A stretch of 64,000 nucleotides of DNA from Achromobacter spanius (GTDB lineage Bacteria; Pseudomonadota; Gammaproteobacteria; Burkholderiales; Burkholderiaceae_B), in contig NZ_CP121261.1 in NCBI RefSeq assembly GCF_029637605.1, positions 3,906,001-3,970,000 on the forward strand, read 5' to 3'. Positions within the stretch are counted from its first letter, which is position 1, and every line of letters starts with the position of its first letter. The notes beneath the pieces were generated by a model, which saw only the letters and a program-made list of their open reading frames with translations, had not been told where the DNA came from and made no database searches. Below, one piece after another: positions 51,111-60,400 of this stretch. The position numbers and the translations under genes are program-made.

Positions 51111-51144
51111 GTGTCATTAACCTTTCATTTGCGGCTTCTAGTAT
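51111..51144 (+). promoter_or_regulatory. Pho box and -10 element upstream of phoX
   Basis: GTGTCAT (51111-51117), TAAC, CTTTCAT (51122-51128) are two 7-bp direct repeats with a 4-base spacer, close to CTGTCAT-N4-CTGTCAT. A TAGTAT box (51139-51144) follows at 10 bases. This is the classical PhoB-dependent promoter layout. Confidence 0.82.
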
Positions 51145-51186
51145 TGCTCGTCCATTCAGGCACAGCCCCCAACGCCAGGAATCCAC

Positions 51187-53283
51187 ATGAGCAAATCCAT
51201 CTCCGACAAAATCGTCCGCAACCCCAGCCAGAGCAGCCCTTTCAGCGAGATTCTGGAAAAGAACCTGTCGCGCCGCATGGTGATGCGCGGCGGTCTTGCC
51301 GCCGCCTTCGCCACGATGACCAGCCTTGGCCTGGCCGGCTGTAACGGCAGCGATGACGATGATGACGACAACGTTGGCGGCGAACCGAACCCCGCACCCG
51401 AAGTCCCGGGTGGCGAAACGCCTGCCCCCACGCCGCTGAAGCTGGCCTTCGACTCGCTGCCCACGTCGATGACCGACGCTTGCGTCGTGCCGCAAGGCTA
51501 TGTGGCCCACGTGTTCGCACCGTGGGGCACGCCGTTGAACGACAACGCGCAGCCCTGGGACCAGAACGGCAACAACACGTCCAACGACCTGCTCAATTCC
51601 ATGGGCATGCATCACGACGGCATGCACTTCTTCCCCATCGAAGGCAGCTCCACCGAAGGCCTGCTCGCGGTCAACCACGAATACATCGACCAGAGCGCCC
51701 TGCATCCGGCCGGCCCCACGTCGGTGGCCGGCAAGCGTCCCGCTGAAGAAGTGCGCAAGGAAATCAACGCGCACGGCGTGGCCATCCTGCATGTGCGCCG
51801 TGAAAACGGCCGCTGGAACATCGTCAACAACTCGCGCTACAACCGCCGCTTCACGTCGGCCACCGCGATGAAGCTGGCCGGCCCCGTCGGCGGCACGGAC
51901 TGGGTCAAGACGCCGTTCTCGCCCAACGGCATGCAGGTGCGCGGCACCAACAACAACTGCGGCAACGGCTTCACGCCGTGGGGCACCTACATCACCGCCG
52001 AAGAAAACTGGGCGGCCTGCTTTGTGAACACCGGCACGCGCCCCGCGCACCAGCTTCGCGTGGGCGTATCGGGTGGCCCCGCCGGCCGCTACCAGTGGGA
52101 AACCGCCGCGGGCGACGCGACGGAAGTGCTGGGCGAATTCGCGCGCTTCAACGTCACCGAAACGGGCATCGACGCCACGCAAGATTGGCGCAACGAGGTC
52201 AACGGCTTCGGCTACCTGGTTGAAATCGACCCCTACGACCCCACCAGCATCGCCACCAAGCGCACCGCCATGGGCCGCTTCGCCCACGAAGGCTGCTCTT
52301 ACAGCAAGCCCGAAGCCGGCAAGCCGCTGGCCTTCTACAGCGGCGACGATTCGCGCTTTGAATACATCTACCGCTTCGTGTCGGAAGCCGTGTGGGATCC
52401 GAAGGACGCAGAGCGCACCGACCGTCTGGCCGTGGGCGCCAAGTATCTGGACAAGGGCACGCTGTATGTCGCCCGCTTCGATGCCGATGGCACCGGCGAA
52501 TGGCTGGCATTGACCGGCACCACCGTCGGCGCCGGTGGCCGCACGCTGGCCGACGAATTCGGCAGCCTGGACGCCATTCTCATCAACACGCGCGGCGCGG
52601 CCGACTTCGTGGGCGCCACCCCGATGGACCGCCCGGAGTGGACCGCCACGCATCCCACCAACGGCGACATCTACCTGACGCTGACGAACAACAGCAGCCG
52701 CAACGCCGGCACGGGCACCAACCCGCCCAACCCGCGCTTGAACAACGTCAACGGCCACATCATCCGCTGGCACGACGAAGCCGGCTCGACCAAGTTCGAC
52801 TGGGATATCTTCGTGTTCGGTTCGGATGCCGGCGCCGATGCCGACACCAACCGCTCGGGCCTGACCGCGCTGAACCAACTGGCCAGCCCCGACGGCATCG
52901 CCTTCGACACCCGCGGCATCCTGTGGATTCAGACGGACAACGGCATCGACGGCGGCCGCAACAACAACGTGGCGCGCGCCACCAACGACCAGATGCTGGC
53001 CGTCATCCCCGGCGCGCTGGCTGACAGCACCGGCACGGGTCCCGCCATCAACGCGTCCAACCAGTCTGAACTGCGCCGCTTCTTCGTTGGTCCCAACGAA
53101 GCCGAAATCACCGGCTTCGCGTTCACGCCGGACTACACCAGCATCTTCCTGAACGTCCAGCACCCGGCCAACTGGCCGGCCTACGCCACGGACGACGCGA
53201 CGATTGCAGCCAGCGGCACCGTGCGCCCGCGCGCATCGACGGTGGTGATCCAACGCGCCGATGGTGGACCGATCGGGGTGTGA
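51187..53283 (+). CDS. phoX: PhoX family alkaline phosphatase
   Basis: This 698-aa exported phosphatase uses Ca and Fe cofactors to release phosphate from organic esters. It has a twin-arginine signal (SRRMVMRGGLAAAFATMTSL) with a possible lipobox LAGC, then an acidic stretch DDDDDDN. Family motifs are AVNHEYIDQ, FTPWGTYITAEENWAACFVN, GYLVEIDPYDP and RFAHEGCSYSKPEAGKPLAF. The length fits the 600-700 aa DUF839/PhoX family. A Pho box upstream suggests control by phosphate limitation. A strong bidirectional hairpin follows the stop. Confidence 0.93.
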   Translation: MSKSISDKIVRNPSQSSPFSEILEKNLSRRMVMRGGLAAAFATMTSLGLAGCNGSDDDDDDNVGGEPNPAPEVPGGETPAPTPLKLAFDSLPTSMTDACVVPQGYVAHVFAPWGTPLNDNAQPWDQNGNNTSNDLLNSMGMHHDGMHFFPIEGSSTEGLLAVNHEYIDQSALHPAGPTSVAGKRPAEEVRKEINAHGVAILHVRRENGRWNIVNNSRYNRRFTSATAMKLAGPVGGTDWVKTPFSPNGMQVRGTNNNCGNGFTPWGTYITAEENWAACFVNTGTRPAHQLRVGVSGGPAGRYQWETAAGDATEVLGEFARFNVTETGIDATQDWRNEVNGFGYLVEIDPYDPTSIATKRTAMGRFAHEGCSYSKPEAGKPLAFYSGDDSRFEYIYRFVSEAVWDPKDAERTDRLAVGAKYLDKGTLYVARFDADGTGEWLALTGTTVGAGGRTLADEFGSLDAILINTRGAADFVGATPMDRPEWTATHPTNGDIYLTLTNNSSRNAGTGTNPPNPRLNNVNGHIIRWHDEAGSTKFDWDIFVFGSDAGADADTNRSGLTALNQLASPDGIAFDTRGILWIQTDNGIDGGRNNNVARATNDQMLAVIPGALADSTGTGPAINASNQSELRRFFVGPNEAEITGFAFTPDYTSIFLNVQHPANWPAYATDDATIAASGTVRPRASTVVIQRADGGPIGV

Positions 53284-53290
53284 TAGGCAA

Positions 53291-53316
53291 GGCGCCGCCC
53301 TGTGCGGGGCGGCGCC
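53291..53316. terminator. Bidirectional terminator hairpin between phoX and the MerR gene
   Basis: GGCGCCGCCC-TGTGCG-GGGCGGCGCC is a perfect 10-bp stem between the convergent stop codons. There is no T-run, so it may depend on Rho or on stem strength alone. Confidence 0.7.
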
Positions 53317-53317
53317 G

Positions 53318-54295
53318 TTAACCCGCCAGCGGCCACATGCCTTCCGATTGCAGCAGACGCCCCATGGCGGCTTCCAGAATGCCGCGCGCCTGGCCCGCGG
53401 CCTGCTCCAGCGCCAGATGCAATTGCGCGTCGGCGTCATTGCGTGAGGCGCACTGGGCACTGTAGCGCTCGAAGCTGCCCACCATCATAAGCAACTCGGC
53501 AAGATGCCTGGGGCACTCGCAGGCGATGGGGTTGCGCAGCGCCATGATCTTGGCCAAGGCCTCTTCATTGAACGTAATGGCCGAGGCCGGGGCCAGCGCG
53601 GCAAGGTTCGACCCCGCGACCGCCGAACGGCACAGCGGCGCAAGTTCCGTCAACTGCGCCGGAATGCGCGCAACCAGGCATCCCTGCGCACGCAGGGTAC
53701 GTATGGTGCTGCTGGCGCTAAAGCGGTAGAGCACGACCACGGCACCGGTCTCGGTCTCGGTCGCGTCGCGCGCGCGCTGGATGGGCGCGAGCGCATCGGC
53801 ATCCAACTCGGAAATTTCAATGATGAGCACGTCGGCATGGCGCGGCAGCGACCCGGCGTCTTCCAGGTGCGCGCACGCGCCGACCACATGGACGTCAGGC
53901 CCGGCCATGTAGCCAGAGCCCCCGTCGTGGCCCGTGCCCCCGGCCAAGAGGCGAGGGGTAAGGGTCGCGCCGACCGCCACGGCGCGCAAGGGCGGGCCGC
54001 CCAGGCTTGGCTGCGCGCCAAGCATGGCTTGCAACTGCTCCAGCGTCAGCAGCGCAAGCGTACCAATGGCGTGCCCTTGATCCACCAGCTGCTTCAACAG
54101 GCCGAGCCGTCGGACTTGCTCCGCCGAGTACAGCCGCTGACCGTGTGGCGAGCGTGCCGGCGAGGACAGCTGATAGCGCCGCTCCCAGACGCGCAGGGTT
54201 TCGACGGGCAGCCCGGCCAGCTTGGCGGCAACCCCCGTGCGATAGGCCGCGGTTGAACCGGCGTCGTCTAGGTCAGTGTTTGAGATATTTGGCAT
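53318..54295 (-). CDS. MerR family transcriptional regulator with a C-terminal Rossmann-like region
   Basis: This 325-aa protein has the MerR HTH at residues about 15-80 (YRTGVAAKLAGLPVETLRVW, ERRYQLSSPARSPHGQRLYS). A sensor part of about 230 residues follows with a beta-alpha pattern (ADVLIIEISELDADALAPI, GAVVVLYRFSASSTIRTLRA) like that of response or B12-binding domains, but without a DxHxxG motif. The ATG at 54295 is chosen. It is divergent from a fasciclin gene and probably regulates it. An inverted repeat TGAACC/GGTTCA lies between them. Confidence 0.87.
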   Translation of the reverse strand: MPNISNTDLDDAGSTAAYRTGVAAKLAGLPVETLRVWERRYQLSSPARSPHGQRLYSAEQVRRLGLLKQLVDQGHAIGTLALLTLEQLQAMLGAQPSLGGPPLRAVAVGATLTPRLLAGGTGHDGGSGYMAGPDVHVVGACAHLEDAGSLPRHADVLIIEISELDADALAPIQRARDATETETGAVVVLYRFSASSTIRTLRAQGCLVARIPAQLTELAPLCRSAVAGSNLAALAPASAITFNEEALAKIMALRNPIACECPRHLAELLMMVGSFERYSAQCASRNDADAQLHLALEQAAGQARGILEAAMGRLLQSEGMWPLAG

Positions 54296-54308
54296 TTTGA
54301 CCCGCCTA

Positions 54309-54339
54309 TGAACCGTTAAAGACAATATTTACAGGTTCA
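54309..54339. promoter_or_regulatory. Inverted repeat in the MerR/fasciclin divergent promoter
   Basis: TGAACC (54309-54314) and GGTTCA (54334-54339) are 6-bp arms around a 19-base AT-rich centre. The region is the only AT-rich part of the gap and lies close to the MerR start. It is a candidate MerR operator. Confidence 0.55.
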
Positions 54340-54465
54340 AAACATGGACGAAGTGAAAGATGCCGCCTACTCTACCCTCACGCGTCGCGTTTTCCAAGTT
54401 GCGAAGCGATATTGAGGGCCCCCCAGGACGCGGGCGCCTGATTCCCTCACTTTCTGGAGCACAAC

Positions 54466-54921
54466 ATGAAACGATTTCTGATTGGAACGACGATTGCCCT
54501 GGCTTGCGGCTGGGCCAATGCCGCCGACATCGTGGACACGGCCAAATCGGCGGGCGGGTTCACCACCTTGACGACTGCGGTACAGGCCGCCGGCCTGACC
54601 GACACACTGAAGGGACCGGGCCCCTTCACCGTTTTCGCGCCGACTGACGCGGCGTTTGCCAAGGTGCCGAAGGACAAGCTGGACGCGCTGCTGAAAGACA
54701 AGGCCGCGCTGACCAAGGTGCTGACGTATCACGTCGTGCCGGGCAAGGTCATGGCCAAGGACGTCAAGGCGGGCAAGGTCAAGACCGTTGAAGGCAGCGA
54801 GGTGACCGTGACCGTCGCCGACGGCAAGGTCAAGGTGAATGACGCCAATGTGGTCAAGACGGATATTGCCGCCGACAACGGCGTCATCCACGTCATCGAC
54901 ACGGTTCTGATGCCGATGTAA
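54466..54921 (+). CDS. Fasciclin (FAS1) domain protein
   Basis: This 151-aa exported protein has a signal peptide (residues 1-19, ending ANA) and one FAS1 domain. The domain contains [35 protein letters not shown] and [14 protein letters not shown]. The final [12 protein letters not shown] is the conserved H-box end. Single-domain FAS1 proteins are surface or periplasmic adhesion-like proteins. The ATG at 54466 follows CTGGAGC. It is divergent from the MerR regulator. Confidence 0.92.
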   Translation: MKRFLIGTTIALACGWANAADIVDTAKSAGGFTTLTTAVQAAGLTDTLKGPGPFTVFAPTDAAFAKVPKDKLDALLKDKAALTKVLTYHVVPGKVMAKDVKAGKVKTVEGSEVTVTVADGKVKVNDANVVKTDIAADNGVIHVIDTVLMPM

Positions 54922-54973
54922 TCCGGGACAGTTGCGGGTCACCCCGCAGCCACCTTGTCGCAAGCAGTGCAGG

Positions 54974-54993
54974 GCCGCCTTAGGGGCGGCTTT
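54974..54993 (+). terminator. Terminator-like hairpin after the fasciclin gene
   Basis: GCCGCC-TTAGGG-type loop-GGCGGC followed by TTT lies 53 bases after the stop codon. The stem is 6 bp and the T-run is short, so strength is moderate. Confidence 0.6.
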
Positions 54994-55072
54994 GCGCTTG
55001 GCGCAAGCAATCGGAACGTCAGAGGAAATGCGTCAGGGAACGCAAACGCAGGGGAGACAGCAGGAGCTTCTT

Positions 55073-55303
55073 ATGGATACGCAAGAATTGGTCGCCCAGA
55101 TGATCACCAGAACATCTGGCGCGCGGCGCTTCGAAGACTGGCCCGAAGTCCTGGCCGCCTACGCCGCCTGCCTGGACACGGTGCAGCACAAGCTGACCCG
55201 GCAGGAGATGGAAGATTTCATCAACCTGGGCGCGGACTTTTATCGAACCTTGGCTCGGGCCGAGGACTATCGGCGAGGGTGTAGCTTGGGGTCGGGAAGC
55301 TGA
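55073..55303 (+). CDS. Small hypothetical protein
   Basis: This is a 76-aa soluble protein, mostly helical and acidic in its first part (MDTQELVAQMITRTSGARRF, EDWPEVLAAYAACLD). The ATG at 55073 has CAGGAG at 8 bases, so it is chosen over the longer frame from 54932. I do not recognise a family. It is separated from the fasciclin gene by a hairpin. Function is unknown. Confidence 0.6.
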   Translation: MDTQELVAQMITRTSGARRFEDWPEVLAAYAACLDTVQHKLTRQEMEDFINLGADFYRTLARAEDYRRGCSLGSGS

Positions 55304-55388
55304 TTCGTGTACTGCGGGTTTGCACCGGCGGAGAATGGCCATAGGCGCCCGTGACCAGCAAGGCTGCGGAACCGTCGGCAACGACAAT

Positions 55389-55641
55389 GTAGGATGGGTG
55401 CAGCGCGCCAGATCCGCAAAAAGAACACCGGCGTGTATCGCGCGAAACCCATCAACCGGCGCCTGACGAAACGTAGACCGCCAAAAGCAAAAACAGCCGG
55501 CAGATTGGATAGACCTAGTCCATCATCTATCGGCTGTTTTCCTGCGGTAAGCCTTAGCCTGCGTTCACCGCTGCTTGATGGGTTCCGCGCGTTCGGCGTT
55601 CATGTTCTTGCCTACACCATGCCGCGCTACACCCATCCTAC
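55389..55641. repeat. REP-like composite repeat, copy 2 (four arms)
   Basis: Outer arms GTAGGATGGGTGCAGCGCG (from 55389) and CGCGCTACACCCATCCTAC (to 55641), with inner arms CGCGAAACCCATC (55439-55452) and GATGGGTTCCGCGCG (55577-55591). Architecture is the same as at 46909-47079. In its centre a hairpin ACAGCCG/CGGCTGT-TTTT (55492-55540) may end transcription. With the 8-bp repeat at 55678 it fills the 428-bp gap before the SulP gene. Confidence 0.85.
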
Positions 55642-55677
55642 AAGGCAAAGTCGCGGGGCGCGGCGCGGTTTTTCGCT

Positions 55678-55709
55678 ACATCCGGGCATCCAGGCATCCA
55701 GGCATCCAG
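55678..55709. repeat. 8-bp tandem repeat
   Basis: Three exact GCATCCAG units (55686-55709) are preceded by one variant, ACATCCGG. The array lies just after the REP-like composite and downstream of the SulP stop. Confidence 0.75.
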
Positions 55710-55731
55710 GTATTTTCGACCTGTTGTCTCC

Positions 55732-57216
55732 TTAGTGCCCCGCCGACTGGGCGTGGGCGCCCGATTTGTCGTGAACCGCAAAGCGGCCAATCAGGGTGGC
55801 ACTGGCGGCGTTCAAACCGACGACATCCACGGCCTTGCCTTCACGCCGCAGCTTGATCACGACCTTGTCCAAAGCGCCGACGGCGGAGATGTCCCAGAAG
55901 TGCGCGGCGGACACATCCAGCACGACTCGGTCGACAACCTCTTTGAAATCAATGGCTTCGGCAAACCGTTCCGTGGACCCGAAAAACACCTGGCCCGCGT
56001 AGTAATAGGTGCGGGTGCGTCCGTCCTCCGACAAGGCCGAAGTCACCGCGAAGAGCCGCTTGACCTTGCCCGCGAAGAACACGCCGCTCAACAGCACGCC
56101 CGCCAGCACGCCCCGGGCCAGGTCATGCGTCCAGACCACCACCACAACCGTCGCCAGCATGACCACCGACGACTGCCAGGGATGCGAACGCAGATTGCGA
56201 ATCGAACCCCAACTGAACGTGCCGATGGACACCATGATCATGACCGCGACCAGTGCCGGCATGGGAATCCTGGCCACCAAAGGCCCCAGCACCACAATCA
56301 GGAACAGCAGAAAGGAACCCGCCACGAAAGTGGATAACCGCGTCGAACCGCCCGACTTCACGTTGATGACGGATTGGCCGATCATGGCGCAACCGCCCAT
56401 GCCACCGAAGAAACCCGTCACGAAATTCGCGATGCCCTGGCCCTTGCATTCGCGCCGCTTGTTGCTGGGCGTGTCGGTCAGGTCGTCCACGATCTGCGCG
56501 GTCATCATCGATTCCAGCAGACCCACCGCCGCCATGGTCAGCGAATACGGAAAAATGATCTGCAAGGTTTCAAGGGTGAAGGGCACGTCGGGGATCAGGA
56601 ACGACGGCAGTGCCGACGGCAGCTTGCCCATGTCGCCCACTGTATTGACGGGCAGGCCCCAGTAAATGGAGATGATCGTCAGCACGATGATGGCAATCAA
56701 GGGGGACGGCACCGCCCGGGTCAGGCGAGGAAACAGATAGATGATCGCCAGCCCGCCCGCCACCATCACATAGGTGACCCACGTGACGTTGATCAACTGC
56801 GGCAACTGGGCAATGAAAATCAGGATTGCCAGCGCATTCACAAACCCCGTGACAACCGAGCGCGACACGTATTGCATCAGCAGATCAAGCCGGAGGAAGC
56901 CGGCGATGACCTGGAAGACGCCCATCAGGATGGTGGCGGCGAACAGATATTCGACGCCATGCTGCTTGACCAGAGGCCCCACCAGCACCGCGACGGCGGC
57001 AGTCGCCGCCGAGATCATGCCCGGCCGACCACCCACCAACGAGATGATCACGGCAATGGAGAACGAGGCGTAGAGCCCCAGTCGCGGGTCAACACCCGCG
57101 ATGATGGAAAAGCCGATGGCTTCAGGGATAAGCGCAAGGGCAACGACGATGCCCGCAAGAATATCGTTACGAGGATTGGACATCCATTCGCGACGAAACG
57201 AGGAAAAAAAAGACAT
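55732..57216 (-). CDS. SulP family inorganic anion transporter with STAS domain
   Basis: This 494-aa inner-membrane protein has about 10-12 membrane segments. The SulP signature is [31 protein letters not shown] near residues 22-52 (shown in two parts: [20 protein letters not shown]). [20 protein letters not shown] lies near the middle, and a C-terminal STAS domain ([20 protein letters not shown]) follows. SulP proteins transport sulfate, bicarbonate or dicarboxylates. A leader of about 200 bases with several hairpins precedes the ATG at 57216. Its ribosome site is within one hairpin. Confidence 0.92.
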   Translation of the reverse strand: MSFFSSFRREWMSNPRNDILAGIVVALALIPEAIGFSIIAGVDPRLGLYASFSIAVIISLVGGRPGMISAATAAVAVLVGPLVKQHGVEYLFAATILMGVFQVIAGFLRLDLLMQYVSRSVVTGFVNALAILIFIAQLPQLINVTWVTYVMVAGGLAIIYLFPRLTRAVPSPLIAIIVLTIISIYWGLPVNTVGDMGKLPSALPSFLIPDVPFTLETLQIIFPYSLTMAAVGLLESMMTAQIVDDLTDTPSNKRRECKGQGIANFVTGFFGGMGGCAMIGQSVINVKSGGSTRLSTFVAGSFLLFLIVVLGPLVARIPMPALVAVMIMVSIGTFSWGSIRNLRSHPWQSSVVMLATVVVVVWTHDLARGVLAGVLLSGVFFAGKVKRLFAVTSALSEDGRTRTYYYAGQVFFGSTERFAEAIDFKEVVDRVVLDVSAAHFWDISAVGALDKVVIKLRREGKAVDVVGLNAASATLIGRFAVHDKSGAHAQSAGH

Positions 57217-57420
57217 TGTTTGGCTAACCTGACGTTAGCAAGCGATGCCTCACACCGAGGGTGATGGGTAGTTGGTCCCGGAGCGAGCCGTGATTCGCTT
57301 GGAGTTGTCCGAGGGATAGGCGCCCGGCCGAGCCACCCGGCGAAGCCGAGTCCACTGGTATCGCTGTCGAAGCGATGCGCATCCATTGCAGATGCCGCGA
57401 GGCCGGATTTTACACGGATT
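57217..57420 (-). promoter_or_regulatory. Structured leader of the SulP gene
   Basis: The hairpin GCTAAC-CTGAC-GTTAGC (57223-57239) lies 7 bases before the start codon and covers the AGG ribosome site. A second hairpin, ATCGCT-GTCGA-AGCGAT, lies at 57360-57376, with a GC-rich CGGC/GCCG stem between. No known riboswitch class was recognised. Promoter elements were not identified. Confidence 0.5.
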
Positions 57421-57465
57421 GCGGGACATGCTTGTCTTGCAGAGTCCACCACCAAGCGCGCCGCG

Positions 57466-57492
57466 AAAAAAAAGGCGGCCCGCTAGGCCGCC
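57466..57492 (-). terminator. Intrinsic terminator overlapping the stop codon of the BTAD regulator gene
   Basis: On the minus strand GGCGGCC-TAGCG-GGCCGCC is followed by eight T residues. The stop codon TAG is in the loop, so the stem forms from the last codons onward. Confidence 0.93.
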
Positions 57493-60400
57493 TGTGGTGC
57501 ACCGTCCCATATTCGGGATTCCGCCTTCCTGGCCGACATGGACAGGCCCAGGCGGCGGCTTTCCGTCAAGGCTTGCCGCCAGCACGCCACGGCCCGCACG
57601 CCATCGCCCCGTTTTTCCCAGGTATCACCCAGCAAACGAAGGTATTCGCCGCGCAGGGACTCGGTGCCGAACTTCTCGATCAGCCCCCCGGCGCGTTCAA
57701 TGGCCGCCGTGGCCGCGTCCGTCTGGTTCCAGGCCAGGTGCGCCTGCGCCAGCATCAGTTCCATCGTGGACTGCATGACCGGCAGGTCCTTGCCGCATGC
57801 CGCGGCCGCGCGCTCGATGTCGGCTACGGCCGACCTGTCGCCATTGCGGGCATTCACCCATCCGGTCCAGCCCAGGGCAAGTTCCTTCCAGATGGAAAAG
57901 TCTGCTTGCCCGGTCAGGAATGACATGCGAGCCGCCGCCTCGCGCGTCGCGTCGTCGTCGCCCCGTAGCCAATGCAGCCTGACCACCAGGCTAAGGCACA
58001 GCACGCGACTGGCCAGGTGGTCCAGCGCATCGGCGCTTTCCAGGGCGGCCCGCGCGCAGGCCAGCCCTTCCGCGTCGCGCCCCTGAAGCGTCAAGGCCAG
58101 GCCCAGCATCGCCTTGGCCAGGCTGGCGCCGTCCGCGCCACAGCAGGCGAAGCGCAGGCTGTGATCCGACTGGCTGCTTAGCGTCACAACGGATGAGCGC
58201 AGCCAACGCTCCGCATTGGCGGCATCGCCCATCCACAGACGACTGTCGCCGTAGGCGTATTGCGCCCAGCCCAGGTGCAGTCCATCGGCTGTCAGCTCGG
58301 CGTGGCGGTGTATGCGTTCGGCGAATTGCACGCTTTCCGCATGCGGGCGCGTGCACAGCGCCACGACCCAGTCGCCCCACATCTGGCGGAACTGGATATG
58401 CGGGCTATCGTCGCTGACGCGCAATTTGGCGGTACGAACATAGGCCTGCGAGGTTTCGCGCGCGCCCCCGCCCTTGATCGCCGTGAACAAGGTCCCCCGC
58501 AAGAGTTGGCAGTCGAGTTCGGCCTTGCGGCGCAGATCCGCGTCCGCGATCAGCGGCAGCGCGCCCAGCGCGCGCTCGCTCAAGGCCTGCGCTTCCCCCA
58601 CGGCCGACTGCGCCAACGCGTCGCGCATGGCCAGGCACCACCAATGCGCGGCATCCGCGTGCCGCGCATGATCAAGGTGCAGGGCGATATGCGCGGGCTC
58701 CGGCGCATTGGTGCGCGGATCCTGGCTCATCAGGTACTGCGCAACCTGCTCATGCTGGCGCTGGCGCTCTTGCGGAGCAAGAGATCGGTAAATGGCGGTG
58801 CGGATCAGTTCATGGCGGAAGTTGGCCGGGATGCCGTCGTCGATCAGACCGTGGCGGTGCAATTCACCCAGCAAGCGCGGAATGTCGCGCCGGTTCAATC
58901 CGGCGGCCAGGGCCGCGCGGGCGAGCAAGGCATCGTCCAGGCGGCCGGCCACGGCGGCGAACTGGATCAGGTGGCGCGCCGCGTTATCCAGCGCGGACAG
59001 CCGCGACGCGACCAGGTCGGCAATGACGGGAGTGACCCCGATATCGGTGCCAAGCGCGACCTGACGCACCATTTCTTCCGCGTACAAGGGAACCCCCTCG
59101 GCGCCGTCAACGATCCTGGCGCGCAGCGCGGGCGCCAGGCGCTGCCCCCGCGAGCGGTGGGCAACAAGTTCCCCCATGGCTTGGCGGTCCAGGTGGCTAA
59201 GGCGCAGATCGTGGGCTTCCCACGTGCGCACGAATTCTTCGCGCGCCGTGGTCAGGAGCATCATCGGCCCGCGTACGGTCCGGCGCATCAAGGCCTCGAT
59301 CAGAGACAGGCTGGAGCGATCCGCCCAATGCAGGTCTTCCCATATGAGCAGGCGCGGCCCTTCGCCCTTTTCGTGATGCGCCAGGATGGCGGCCAACGCA
59401 TCGACCAGCGCGCCGTGCGGAGTGTGGCCTGACACCGGGGCGCCGGCTTCGCCGCGGCTATTCTCGGGAAACAGCACCCGCTTGAGTGCTGACCGCAAGC
59501 TGGGATCCAGCCCCGCGCGCTTGCACAGAATATCGACCGAGCGCGTCGGCAGGTCGGCCGACCCCGGTTCGGCGCTATCGACCGTGCCCCATTCCAGCGA
59601 CAGGCGTTGCAGCAAATGCTCGCGCACCGGATGGAAAGGCGTTTCGCTATGGCCTTCGTAACACGCAAGCACGCACACTTCGCCGCCCGTGCGGCGCACA
59701 TATTCGGCCGTCACGCCGGCAAGCAGCGACTTGCCTATGCCGGGCTCGCCACGCACCATCATGGCCGTCGGCGGTTGCGCCATGGGCAGGCGCGCCCACA
59801 TGCGCACCAGGCTGTCGAATTCACGCACCCGGCCGAACATGCGATGCACCGCCGCGGCCTCGAGCTGCGCGTCCAGCAAGCACAGCTCGCGCCCATGCCG
59901 CTTTTCACGACGCACGGCGAACTGATCCATCAGGCGTTCACGAACTGCCGACCCGATCAGTATCTCGCCCGCCTCGGCAAGGTAGCTAAGCCGCATGGCC
60001 TCTTGCGTGACGAGCGCGCCACCGTCCGGCCGCTCGTCGGCGTGCACCAGCGCGATATCCGCGTGCAAGCCCATGCCGACACGCATGCCCGGCGGCAAGG
60101 CCAGGTCGCGAATGGCGCACGCCAGCCGGGCAGCGGCGTGCGCGGGCCGCTCGGTCAGAACCGGGTGGCCAAAAACGATCGCCATATTGCTGGCCAGGCC
60201 GAGCAGCACCTGCCCCCCTTCCTTGCGCGCCAGATCCTGCAGGTGCCTGCGTGCCATCTGCATGCCATGCAGCGTTTGCTCGGGCTGCAGGGTGGGGTCG
60301 TCGGCCGATACGGTCACGGCCAGCACCGCCAGCGGGCGGTAGTGCCTTTGCTCGCGCAAGGTCACGCCGCCCAGCTCCGCCGGCGGCACGATGTTTTCCA

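Noticed and set aside
51103..53460. 785-aa open frame antisense to phoX
   Set aside because: Valine/Gly/Arg/His-rich translation without domains. phoX on the plus strand has signal, motifs and a Pho box.
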